Source: Afipia clevelandensis ATCC 49720
GTDB taxonomy: Bacteria; Pseudomonadota; Alphaproteobacteria; Rhizobiales; Xanthobacteraceae
Reading direction: 5' to 3'
NCBI RefSeq assembly: GCF_000336555.1
Contig: NZ_KB375281.1
Span: forward strand, 1,661,578-1,725,577
DNA: 64,000 bases
Position numbers and translations under genes: made by a program. Within the stretch, counting starts at the first letter, position 1. Each line of letters starts with the position of its first letter. This document shows, one piece after another, positions 27,239 to 35,951 of the stretch. The notes under the pieces were generated by a model. That model saw nothing but the letters and a program-made list of their open reading frames with translations. It had not been told where the DNA came from and searched no databases.

Positions 27239-30200
27239 GTGCATGACATATCGGATTTTGGCACGGTCCGGCTGTTGTTCTGGGGAAGCGGGGCGGCGGT
27301 GGCAAAGTCAGTTGGTGGCGTGCATGGCGCTGGGAAACCCGCGCCGGCGAGACGGTTTCGTTGTGTTCTTCTGGCCTCGACGGCCATGTTCAGCATCACC
27401 CCGGCCGAAGCCGCGGACTGGCTTGGCACGGTTTCGGCGGACTGGTTCACGACCGGCAACTGGAATCCGGCGGCTATTCCCGGTTCAGGCACGGCGGTCA
27501 ACATCAACAATGCCGCCACGCCAAATCCCGCAACGATCAATGCGCCGGGGGCTGTCTCCGGCACGGTGACCCTGGGCAGCACCGCGGGACAGAGCGGGAC
27601 GCTCAATGTCACCAGCGGCGGCCTCGCCACCACCGGCACCATCTATGTCGGCCTGCTGGGCTCGGGCACGCTCAACATTTCCGGCGGCAGCATCGTTTCG
27701 GCGACTGGCCTCGGATCGGTGGCCGACAGCGCGAACTCGTCCGGCACGATCACCGTTTCCGGCGCCGGCACCCAGTTCAATCCGGGACAGCTCTATGTCG
27801 CCGCCGATGTGAACACCCTCGGTCAGGTCACGATCCAGAACGGGGCTTCGATCACAACCGGCCAAACGGTCCTCGGCTACTTCTCCTCCACCGCCAACGG
27901 CACCCTTACCGTCACCAACGCCACAGCAAGCCTGGGGTCGATGACAATCGGTGAGCGAGGCACCGGTACATTCAATCTGAATGGCGGATCGACCGGTACA
28001 AGCGGATCCGTCTCCATTGGAACCAACGCAAGCGGTAACGGCACCGCGAACATCGCCGGAGCCGGAACGACCTGGAGCACCGGCACCACGAACATCGGCA
28101 CCAGCGGCGCAGGCGCTTTGAACATCTCCAGCGGCGCGAAAGTCACAACGACCAGCTCCTTCACCATCGTTCCCACCGTATCTCTCGGCGGCAGCGCCAC
28201 CGTGACCGGCGCGGGCTCTCAGTGGGATATTGTGGGCAATTCCGCTGGCTCGTCGCAGGGCGTGGTCGGCCTCGGCAGCAAGGCCAACAGCACAAGTACG
28301 CTCACCGTATCGGACGGCGGCAAGGTCACGATCAAGGACGGTGCGACCACGACCAACGGTCAATTCATGCAGCTTCGCATGGGCATCTCGGCCAACTCGA
28401 CCGGCTCGCTGACTGTCACCGGCACGAATTCATCGTTCACCACGCCTTATGATGTCTATGTCGCCTACAATTCAGGCACGACGGGCAACATCACTGTCAG
28501 CAGCGGCGGCGCGCTGAATACCGGCTACACCGTTCTGGGCGCCAGCGGCACCGGCAACGCACTTGTCACGGGCGCCGGATCGGTCTGGACGATTACGGAT
28601 ATGCCGAATGTCCCCGGCTCCCAGCCGCAGGGCCTCGCGATCGGCAGCGCGTCCACCAGCAACGGAACGTTGACCATCGCCGACGGCGGCTCGGTCAACG
28701 TCAACTCAACCGGCGGCTCGGTCGTCCTCGGCGGCGCCGCGGGCAGTCAGGGGACGCTGAACATCGGCGCGGCCGCAGCCAGCCCCGCAGCCGCCGCGGG
28801 CACGCTCAATGCGACAAGCGTTGTCTTTGCCACCGGCGCAACCGGCACAATCAATTTCAATCACACATCGAACAACTACGTCTTCGCGCCAGGCATTCAA
28901 GGCACCGGCCCCGGCACCGTCAACTTTGTTGCCGGCAAGACAATCCTCAGCGGCAATAACACCTACACCGGCACGACCAACATCTCGGCCGGCGCAACAG
29001 CGCAGTTCGGCAATGGCGGCACGACCGGCCTCATCTCCGGCAACGTGACAAACAACGGCGCGATGATCGTCAATCTCTCGTCGTCCGCGACCTATGCCGG
29101 CGTGATATCCGGCAGCGGCACGTTTGAAAAGGCGGGCAGCAATACACTGAGCCTGACAGGTGCGAATACATTCACCGGAGGCACCACGATCTCGTCCGGC
29201 ACGCTGAATATCGGCGCAGGCGGCACCACGGGGTCGACTACCGGCAACATCGTCAACAACTCGATCCTTGCCTTCAACCGTTCCAACTCCTTCACCTTCA
29301 GCAACCTGATTTCGGGCACCGGCAGCGTCGACAAGATGGGCGCGGGAACGGTCACGCTGGCGGCTGCGAACACCTACACCGGCGGCACCTCCGTCTCGCA
29401 GGGCACGTTGCGCCTCGGCGCCAGCAACCGCCTCGCCTCGACCGGCAGCCTCTTTATCTTTGGTGGCGCGACATTCGACCTTGGCGGCTTCAGCCAAACT
29501 GTCGGCGCATTCAGCGGCCCCGGCACGGCGGCCATCGGCACCGGCTCGCTGACCTTCGGCAACAATCTCGACCGCACCTTCCAGGGCTTCATCACGGGCA
29601 GCGGCAGCTTCATCAAGCAGGGCACCGGCTCGTTCACGATGACCGCCAATAACGCTGCCTATACCGGCACGACCACGGTCAATGACGGCCTTCTCGCGGT
29701 CAACGGCAACCTGTCGAACAGCGCCACGATTGTAAACGCTAACGGCACGCTTGGCGGAACGGGCACGGTCGGGCAGACCACCGTGAACGGCACCATCGCT
29801 CCCGGCAATTCCATCGGCACGCTGAACGTCAACGGACCCTACGTGCAGAATGCGGGGTCATTCTATAACGTCGAAGTCAACGCCGCAGGCCAGTCGGACC
29901 TGATCAATGTCACGGGCACGGCGACCATCAACGGCGGCACGGTTCGTGTCGTCGCGGGAATGGGCGCCTACGATCCCACCACGATCTATACGATCCTGAC
30001 CTCCTCGGGCGCGCGCACCGGCACCTTTACCGGCGTCACCTCGAACTTCGCATTCCTCGATCCGACGCTGACCTACGATCCCAACAACGTCTACCTGACG
30101 CTGGTGCGCAACAGCATCGACTTCGCCAGTGTCGGCATCACGCCGAACCAGATCTCGGCGGGCGGCGGCCTCGCCGCGCTCGGCATGGCCAACCCGATCG

Positions 30201-31315
30201 TCGCGGCCGCGCTGATGCTGACGCCCGATCAGGCCCGCGCCGCGTTCGACAGCCTGTCGGGCGAAATTCATCCCAGCCTGCATTCGCTGATGCTGGATGA
30301 AAGCGCGCTGGTCCGCGACGCGATCCTCGGGCGGCAGCGGCTGGACAGCGCGCAGGGCTGGACCGGCACCTTCGCCACCGGCTTTGCGGACGAAGATGAA
30401 GCCGCGCTCGCCTACGCGAAGAAGACGCGCAGGATGAAGGGCGGGCCGAAGTGGCCGGTCAAGGCCCCACCTCCCGTTATCGCGCCGATCTATGGCGCAT
30501 GGGTGCAGGGCTATGGCAACTGGACCCACCTCAACAGCGACGGGAACGCCGCCACCCTGCGCGCAACCACTGGCGGCGCGATCGGCGGCGTCGACGTCAC
30601 TCTCAATCACAACTGGCGCTTCGGTGTCGCCGCCGGCGGCGGGCGCAGCGATGCCCGGGTCGATGCACGGGCCTCATCAGGCACCATCGACACCTTTCAT
30701 ATCGCGGCCTATGGCGGCGGGCGCATCAGCGACATCGCCTTCCGCACCGGCGCGTCCTATTCGCACCATGACATCTCGACCACGCGCACCATCGCCTTCC
30801 CCGGCTTCGCCGACACCGCCACCGCAAGCTATGGCGCGAGCACGTCGCAGGTCTTCGGTGAAGCCGCTTACAACGTCGTAAAGAGCTGGGTGAATGCCGA
30901 AGCGTTCGCGAACCTGGCCTACGTGTCGGTGCGGAGCGACCGCTTCACCGAAACCGGCGGCCCTGCCGCCCTCACTGTGGCGCAGACGACGACGTCTGCG
31001 ACTTATTCGACCCTCGGCGTTCGCGCGCAGGCGCCGATCCCCGCCATCGGCCCATGGGCCATGACGGCGCGCGGCTCGCTCGGCTGGCAGCATGCCTATG
31101 ACGGCGCGACCCCCGTCTCGCTGATGGCGTTCGCCACCAGCCCCACGCCGTTCGCGATTGCCGGCGTTCCGATTGCAAGGGATGCGCTTCTGGTCGAGGC
31201 AGGACTGGATGCGATGGTCTATCGCAACACCCTGCTCGCACTGCTCTACACCGGACGTATCGCATCCGGCGCCAACGCCCACGCGCTCAAGGCGAACCTC
31301 GCCGTCAGGTTCTAG
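27239..31315 (+). CDS. Autotransporter (type V secreted) with beta-strand-repeat passenger
   Basis: About 1,358 residues. An export signal with a long n-region ends at SITPAEA-AD. The passenger (to about residue 950) is built of Gly/Ser/Thr-rich repeats such as FTGGTTISSGTLNIG, YTGGTSVSQGTLRLG and YTGTTTVNDGLLAVNG, the autotransporter-associated beta-strand repeat. A linker with the familiar ARAAFDSLSGEIHPSLHS motif follows, then a C-terminal barrel from about residue 1080 (GAWVQGYGNWTHLNSDG) ending in VRF. The start is uncertain: GTG 27239 has no ribosome site, and a GTG at 27300 is an alternative. It is probably a surface adhesin or matrix protein; no protease or lipase motif is seen. Confidence 0.9.
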   Translation: MHDISDFGTVRLLFWGSGAAVAKSVGGVHGAGKPAPARRFRCVLLASTAMFSITPAEAADWLGTVSADWFTTGNWNPAAIPGSGTAVNINNAATPNPATINAPGAVSGTVTLGSTAGQSGTLNVTSGGLATTGTIYVGLLGSGTLNISGGSIVSATGLGSVADSANSSGTITVSGAGTQFNPGQLYVAADVNTLGQVTIQNGASITTGQTVLGYFSSTANGTLTVTNATASLGSMTIGERGTGTFNLNGGSTGTSGSVSIGTNASGNGTANIAGAGTTWSTGTTNIGTSGAGALNISSGAKVTTTSSFTIVPTVSLGGSATVTGAGSQWDIVGNSAGSSQGVVGLGSKANSTSTLTVSDGGKVTIKDGATTTNGQFMQLRMGISANSTGSLTVTGTNSSFTTPYDVYVAYNSGTTGNITVSSGGALNTGYTVLGASGTGNALVTGAGSVWTITDMPNVPGSQPQGLAIGSASTSNGTLTIADGGSVNVNSTGGSVVLGGAAGSQGTLNIGAAAASPAAAAGTLNATSVVFATGATGTINFNHTSNNYVFAPGIQGTGPGTVNFVAGKTILSGNNTYTGTTNISAGATAQFGNGGTTGLISGNVTNNGAMIVNLSSSATYAGVISGSGTFEKAGSNTLSLTGANTFTGGTTISSGTLNIGAGGTTGSTTGNIVNNSILAFNRSNSFTFSNLISGTGSVDKMGAGTVTLAAANTYTGGTSVSQGTLRLGASNRLASTGSLFIFGGATFDLGGFSQTVGAFSGPGTAAIGTGSLTFGNNLDRTFQGFITGSGSFIKQGTGSFTMTANNAAYTGTTTVNDGLLAVNGNLSNSATIVNANGTLGGTGTVGQTTVNGTIAPGNSIGTLNVNGPYVQNAGSFYNVEVNAAGQSDLINVTGTATINGGTVRVVAGMGAYDPTTIYTILTSSGARTGTFTGVTSNFAFLDPTLTYDPNNVYLTLVRNSIDFASVGITPNQISAGGGLAALGMANPIVAAALMLTPDQARAAFDSLSGEIHPSLHSLMLDESALVRDAILGRQRLDSAQGWTGTFATGFADEDEAALAYAKKTRRMKGGPKWPVKAPPPVIAPIYGAWVQGYGNWTHLNSDGNAATLRATTGGAIGGVDVTLNHNWRFGVAAGGGRSDARVDARASSGTIDTFHIAAYGGGRISDIAFRTGASYSHHDISTTRTIAFPGFADTATASYGASTSQVFGEAAYNVVKSWVNAEAFANLAYVSVRSDRFTETGGPAALTVAQTTTSATYSTLGVRAQAPIPAIGPWAMTARGSLGWQHAYDGATPVSLMAFATSPTPFAIAGVPIARDALLVEAGLDAMVYRNTLLALLYTGRIASGANAHALKANLAVRF

Positions 31316-31316
31316 C

Positions 31317-32621
31317 TTACTTGAGCGCGCCGTAGATCATGCTTTTGAGCGCGGACTGAATTCGTCCGCGCTGCGACGGCGACTGGATCATCAGGATCGC
31401 GAACATCTCTTCCTTCGGATCGACAAGGAAGTACGTTCCGCTGCCGCCGCTCCACTCATACTCGCCGACCGTTCCGGCCCAGTGGCTAATGCCGGCATCG
31501 GTCCGCACCGCGACGCCGAGACCGAAACCATACCCTGCCCCGGGGAAGTAATACGCCCACGGTTTGATCCCCGCCGCCTCGCCAATGTGATTTGCGGTCA
31601 TGAAGTCCACGGTCTTGCGCGAAAGGATGCGCTTGCCGTTCAGTTCACCGTGGTTGAGCAGCATCTGGACGAAGCGCGCATAGTCAGCCATCGACGAGAC
31701 CATGCCGCCACCGCCGGATTCCCATTTGGTGACGACGCGCGGATCGCGGTCGAGCTTGTCCCATTTGGTCTGGAACGGTTCGGCGAACAGTGCCTTGCGC
31801 TCCGGTTCGGTGATGAAGAACGTGGTGTTTGTCATGCCCAGCGGATCGAGCAGGTTTTCCTTCTCGAACTGATAGAGCGATTTGCCCGATACCACCTCGA
31901 TCACCCGCCCGAGCACATCGGTCGCGTGGCCGTAGGTCCAGTATTCGCCGGGCTGGCTGATGAGCGGCAGCTCGGCGATCTTGTCGGCGACCTCAGCATT
32001 GGTGAATTTCCCCGACATCAGGTCGGCCTCTTCGTAAGGCTTTTTGACCACGCCGTAGGACAGCGAAGCGTAAGGAATGCCCGCCGACTGCCGCAGCAGA
32101 TCGTGAATCAGGATCGGCCGCTTCGGCTCGACCAGATTCAGTTCCGGCTTCCCGTCAGGACCGGGCTTCTCCTCGCCCACCTTGATCTTGTAGAAGCCCT
32201 TGACGTACTGCCCCACCTCATCGTCGAGCGAGAGCTTGCCCTGCTCCACAAGCATCAGCGCAGCCACCGAGGTGATCGGCTTGGTCATCGAGAACAGCGT
32301 GAAGATGGTGTCCGGCGTCATCGGTGCCTTGGTCGCGACATTGCGCACGCCGAAAGATTCGTAATAGGCGGGGCGCCCCTTGCGCTGGATCAGCACAAGG
32401 GCGCCGGGGATTTTCTTGGTCGCAACCTCGTTGTTGAAGTATTCGGTGATGCGGGCGAGCCGCTCGCGCGAGAAACCCGCGGCCTCCGGCGCCGTCTTTC
32501 CGATGGTACCTGCCGATGCCTGCATGGCGAGACAGCCCGCCAAGGCCACTTGAAACATGGAGATCGCAAGAAAACGAAAGGTCCCGCGCGCAAGACAAGA
32601 AAAATGCAAAGCCAGCCTCAT
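31317..32621 (-). CDS. Class C beta-lactamase-like serine hydrolase (copy 1)
   Basis: 434 residues, exported. The nucleophile motif is SMTK (Ser111) in TLFSMTKPITSVAAL; the second motif is the YGH of WTYGHATDVLGRVIEVVSG, the variant seen in family VIII esterases rather than YxN of true AmpC. The C-terminus has SGGSGTYFLVDPKEEMFAILMIQSP. The N-terminal 36 residues form a signal region ending near ASAG. Function is likely esterase or peptidase-like; substrate unknown. It is a clear paralogue of the gene at 33849-35138 (shared IFxxFSMTKPxTSVAA and QSPSxRGRIQxALKxMxY). It lies tail to tail with the autotransporter, one base apart. Confidence 0.88.
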   Translation of the reverse strand: MRLALHFSCLARGTFRFLAISMFQVALAGCLAMQASAGTIGKTAPEAAGFSRERLARITEYFNNEVATKKIPGALVLIQRKGRPAYYESFGVRNVATKAPMTPDTIFTLFSMTKPITSVAALMLVEQGKLSLDDEVGQYVKGFYKIKVGEEKPGPDGKPELNLVEPKRPILIHDLLRQSAGIPYASLSYGVVKKPYEEADLMSGKFTNAEVADKIAELPLISQPGEYWTYGHATDVLGRVIEVVSGKSLYQFEKENLLDPLGMTNTTFFITEPERKALFAEPFQTKWDKLDRDPRVVTKWESGGGGMVSSMADYARFVQMLLNHGELNGKRILSRKTVDFMTANHIGEAAGIKPWAYYFPGAGYGFGLGVAVRTDAGISHWAGTVGEYEWSGGSGTYFLVDPKEEMFAILMIQSPSQRGRIQSALKSMIYGALK

Positions 32622-32758
32622 ACGAAAATCGGATATCGGGCTGCGAGCCTAACGGCTGGCGTCCTCAATGCAATCATCCTTACGGACAGGCCGGTTGAAT
32701 TCGTGACTTCCATTAGACCGCCGATCCATTTTTGAATAAACCGTGACACGGCGCAAAC

Positions 32759-33847
32759 ATGATGCCGCAGGATTTTTCCATGAGAATGACTCCGCCCCCA
32801 CCCGATCCGAAGCTCCCGCCGGTGCGCATCAACCTGATGTCGGACACCCAGACGCGGCCGACACAGGGCATGCGCGAGGCCATGGCGCGCGCGGACGTCG
32901 GCGACGAGCAGATCGGCGATGACCCCACGACCCTCGCACTGTGCGCGCGCGTCGCGGACCTGCTCGGCAAGGACGCCGCGGTATTCCTGCCCTCCGGCAC
33001 CATGTGCAATTTGGCCGCGACGCTGGTCCATTGCCGTCCGGGCGATGAAATCCTTGCGCATCCCTCTGCCCATGTGCTGACCCGCGAAGGCGGCGCGCAT
33101 GCCGCGCTCGGCGGATTTCAGATCACGCCGCTTCCCGGCGAGAATGGAATCTTCTCGCCGGAAACATTCCGCGCGGCGATCCAGCCCGCCTCGCGTTATT
33201 CGGCGCCGCAGCGCGTCGTCACCGTGGAGCAGACGGCGAATATCGGCGGCGGCACCATCTGGAAGAAGCCGAACCTTGACGCCATCACAGCAATTGCGCG
33301 CACGCAAGGCCTCATCACGCATATGGACGGAGCACGGCTGATGAATGCCTGCGTCGCCACCGGCATTTCGGCGCGGGATATGGCTGAGGGCTGGGACTCG
33401 GTCTGGATCGACTTCAGCAAGGGGCTCGGCGCGCCGATCGGCGCGGTCATCGCGGGCACGGACGATTTCATCGACGAAGTCTGGCGCTGGAAACAACGGC
33501 TCGGCGGCGCGATGCGCCAGAGCGGCATTTGCGCGGCAGCATGTCTCTATGCGCTCGATCATCATGTTGAGCGGCTCGCGGACGACCACGCCAATGCCCG
33601 CGCACTCGCACGCGGGCTCGCGCAAATTCCCGGCATCGCCGTCAACCAGCCCGAAACCAACCTGATCTTCTTCGATCCGTCAGGCACCGGCGTCACCACG
33701 AACCGCATGATCGGCGAACTGCGCGCACGCGGCATCCTGACCGGGGCGCTGGACCATCGCATCCGTGCCTGCACCCATCTCGATGTCACAGAGGCGATGA
33801 TCGACGAGACGGTCTCGGCAATCCGGGAGATCGCAGCAAGGGCCTGA
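32759..33847 (+). CDS. Threonine aldolase family PLP enzyme
   Basis: 362-residue fold-type I PLP enzyme of the low-specificity L-threonine aldolase/beta-eliminating lyase family. Signature parts are NLMSDTQTRPTQGMREAMARADVGDEQIGDDPT, FLPSGTMCN, HPSAHVLTREGG, EQTANIGGGTIW, HMDGARLMNA and DFSKGLGAPIGA with PLP-binding Lys221. It probably cleaves L-threonine/allo-threonine to glycine and acetaldehyde or acts on a related beta-hydroxy amino acid. The start is ATG 32759 or the in-frame ATG at 32780. It is flanked by the two paralogous serine hydrolases on the opposite strand; the stop is one base from that of the downstream gene. Confidence 0.9.
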   Translation: MMPQDFSMRMTPPPPDPKLPPVRINLMSDTQTRPTQGMREAMARADVGDEQIGDDPTTLALCARVADLLGKDAAVFLPSGTMCNLAATLVHCRPGDEILAHPSAHVLTREGGAHAALGGFQITPLPGENGIFSPETFRAAIQPASRYSAPQRVVTVEQTANIGGGTIWKKPNLDAITAIARTQGLITHMDGARLMNACVATGISARDMAEGWDSVWIDFSKGLGAPIGAVIAGTDDFIDEVWRWKQRLGGAMRQSGICAAACLYALDHHVERLADDHANARALARGLAQIPGIAVNQPETNLIFFDPSGTGVTTNRMIGELRARGILTGALDHRIRACTHLDVTEAMIDETVSAIREIAARA

Positions 33848-33848
33848 T

Positions 33849-35138
33849 CTAGTCCGCTTCCAGCGCGTCGTACACCATCGCCTTCAGCGCGGGCTGGATA
33901 CGGCCGCGCTCGGATGGCGACTGCATCATCAGGATGACATACATGTCCTGCGCACGATCCACCCAGAAATAGGTGCCGCCCGCGCCATCCCATTTGATTT
34001 CACCGAGCGAGCCCGGTGGTGGCGGCGTGGCATTCCCCGGCTCGGTGCGGACACCGAAACCCAGCCCGTACCCGAAGCCGTCGCCGGGGAAGTAGTAGGC
34101 GCCGCGCTTCACGCCCGTTGCCGGCGCGATATGATTGGCGGTCATGGTCGCAAATGTTTCCGGCTTGAGGTATCGCTTGCCATCAAGCTCGCCGCCATTG
34201 AGCAGCATCTGCGTCAGCCGGCTATAATCTCCGATGGTCGTGAGCAATCCGCTGGTCCCCGGCTCCCATTTATAGGATTTACGGGGATCGCGGGAATTCC
34301 CGGTCCTGAAATTGCTGTCGGCTGGCAGCGGCTCGGCGATGCGGCGATACTGCGAGGGGTCGGCAACGTAGTACGAGGTATCCTTCATGCCGAGCGGATC
34401 GAACAGCCGCTCCTTCTCGAAGGCATAGAGAGACTTTCCGGAAATCACTTCGATCACGCGGGCGAGCACATCCATCGAGTGGCCGTAGTCCCACAATGTG
34501 CCGGGCTGTTCGGCCAATGGCAGGCGCGCGATCTTCTCGGCCACCGCGGCGTTGTCGGTCCCCTCGGCATAGATATCGGCGTTCTTGTAGGCGGTGCGCA
34601 CAAGGCTATTGCCATAGAAGCCATAGGGAATGCCGGCTGACTGCCGCATCAGATCCTCGATCGTAACCGGGCGCTCCAGCGGCACCAGCTTGAGCGTGGA
34701 ATCGCCGTTCTCCGCCTTGATCTCCACGCCGACCTTGGAGTCGGCGAATGCCGGAATGTATTTGGACACCGGGTCGTCCAGCTTCAGCTTGCCATCGTCC
34801 ACCAGCAGCATCGCCGCAACGCTCGTGACCGGCTTGGTCATCGAGAAAATCCGGAAGATCGCTGCCGGCGTCATCGGCTCGCCGGTGGTCACATCGGTCT
34901 TGCCGAAGGACTTGAAATAGGCCTGCTTGCCATGGCGGTGGATCAGAACGATCGCACCGGCGATCTTGCCGTTCGTGACCTCGGCGTTGAAAAAGTCGGT
35001 GATGCGCTCCAGCCGTTGCGGAGACAGAACGGCTTTCGGCGGATAGACCCGCATCGCGCCTTCAGCGCTTACCGCGCTTGCCATGGCCACGGCGATCAGC
35101 GCCGGAAGCAAAACCCGCATGCCCGACGATCTCATCAT
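33849..35138 (-). CDS. Class C beta-lactamase-like serine hydrolase (copy 2)
   Basis: 429 residues, exported (signal region ending near SAVSAEG). The SMTK nucleophile motif is in RIFSMTKPVTSVAAM; the second motif reads YGH in WDYGHSMDVLARVIEVISG. The C-terminus GAGGTYFWVDRAQDMYVILMMQSPSERGRIQPALK parallels copy 1. GGAGGAG lies 5 nt before ATG 35138, fixing the start. Similarity to copy 1 runs over the whole length, so this is an old gene duplication with the threonine aldolase gene lying between the copies. Substrate unknown. Confidence 0.88.
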   Translation of the reverse strand: MMRSSGMRVLLPALIAVAMASAVSAEGAMRVYPPKAVLSPQRLERITDFFNAEVTNGKIAGAIVLIHRHGKQAYFKSFGKTDVTTGEPMTPAAIFRIFSMTKPVTSVAAMLLVDDGKLKLDDPVSKYIPAFADSKVGVEIKAENGDSTLKLVPLERPVTIEDLMRQSAGIPYGFYGNSLVRTAYKNADIYAEGTDNAAVAEKIARLPLAEQPGTLWDYGHSMDVLARVIEVISGKSLYAFEKERLFDPLGMKDTSYYVADPSQYRRIAEPLPADSNFRTGNSRDPRKSYKWEPGTSGLLTTIGDYSRLTQMLLNGGELDGKRYLKPETFATMTANHIAPATGVKRGAYYFPGDGFGYGLGFGVRTEPGNATPPPPGSLGEIKWDGAGGTYFWVDRAQDMYVILMMQSPSERGRIQPALKAMVYDALEAD

Positions 35139-35204
35139 GTCGGCTCCTCCACTCGCCGCAAGATACAACAGACAAGCCCGTGGTTCAGCGCCATGAACAT
35201 AAAA

Positions 35205-35250
35205 ATTCCTCCCAGGTTCACTCCGGTGAAAATCCGGACCTGGGAGGAAT
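35205..35250 (-). terminator. Intrinsic terminator of grxD with nested hairpin
   Basis: ATTCCTCCCAGGT (35205-35217) and ACCTGGGAGGAAT (35238-35250) are perfect 13-bp inverted copies. The loop contains a smaller TCAC-TCCG-GTGA hairpin. Read on the minus strand the stem is followed by TTTTATG, so it can terminate transcription 57 bp after the grxD stop. The strength and nested loop are more elaborate than the other terminators here. Confidence 0.8.
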
Positions 35251-35306
35251 CAATTCATTACGCAAGCCATCGGGCCACGCGGCCCGATGAGCCACAGCGA
35301 AATGCC

Positions 35307-35642
35307 TCAGCCCGCGGGCTGCTGAACGGCGACGCCCTTGTCGGCGAACAACTGCTGCAGTTCGCCGGCCTGGAACATCTCGCGGATAATGTCGCAGCCG
35401 CCGACGAACTCGCCCTTCACATAGAGCTGTGGAATGGTCGGCCAGTTTGAATAGATCTTGATGCCGTCGCGCAGCTCGCCCGACTCGAGGACGTTCAGGC
35501 CCTTGTAGGCGATGCCGACGTGATCGAGGATCTGGACCACCTGGCCCGAGAACCCGCACTGCGGAAACTGCGGCGTGCCCTTCATGAACAGCACGACGTC
35601 GTTGGACTTCACTTCATTGTCGATGAATTGTTCGATGCTCAT
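35307..35642 (-). CDS. grxD: Monothiol glutaredoxin Grx4 type
   Basis: 111-residue CGFS-type glutaredoxin: VVLFMKGTPQFPQCGFSGQ with the single catalytic/cluster-binding Cys29, then NWPTIPQLYVKGEFVGGCDI for glutathione and partner binding. It carries [2Fe-2S] clusters and forms complexes with BolA, encoded at 39395-39631. In related genomes grxD directly follows bolA; here egtB, egtD and ltrA lie between. ATG 35642 follows the conserved N-terminus. An intrinsic terminator follows. Confidence 0.95.
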   Translation of the reverse strand: MSIEQFIDNEVKSNDVVLFMKGTPQFPQCGFSGQVVQILDHVGIAYKGLNVLESGELRDGIKIYSNWPTIPQLYVKGEFVGGCDIIREMFQAGELQQLFADKGVAVQQPAG

Positions 35643-35951
35643 GTCGCGTCCTTGGAAATCCTGGGCCTGCGGCGGGGCCGGGACTCTCCCAACTGCCTGC
35701 CGTTCTTGCCATATATGTAGCCCGGAACGGGTCCGCATCCCAATCAAATCGCGGAAAAGGTGCCATGCAACCCCCGAAACCGGCAAAACCGGACCTACCA
35801 TCGCTGGTGACCGAAACAATCGCCCCCTCCGCAGCGTATGGATTTCATAGCCGGCGATGCCTTTTATCCTGCGCGCGCCGCCCTATTTAGAGCATCCGTA
35901 CTGCGGAACCGATCCCGAGAAGCATCGTTCTCCCCTCAACCGGAGATTCTT
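35643..35951. other. Divergent intergenic region between grxD and egtB
   Basis: 309-bp gap. Sequence in frame with egtB is open back to an ATG at 35838, but lacks family similarity there. No hairpin terminator, repeat or RNA gene was recognised. Promoters for both divergent genes must lie here. Confidence 0.4.

Noticed and set aside
35838-35951. N-terminal extension of EgtB from ATG 35838
   Set aside because: The added 38 residues are unlike EgtB proteins, whereas GTG 35952 has GGAG at a good distance.
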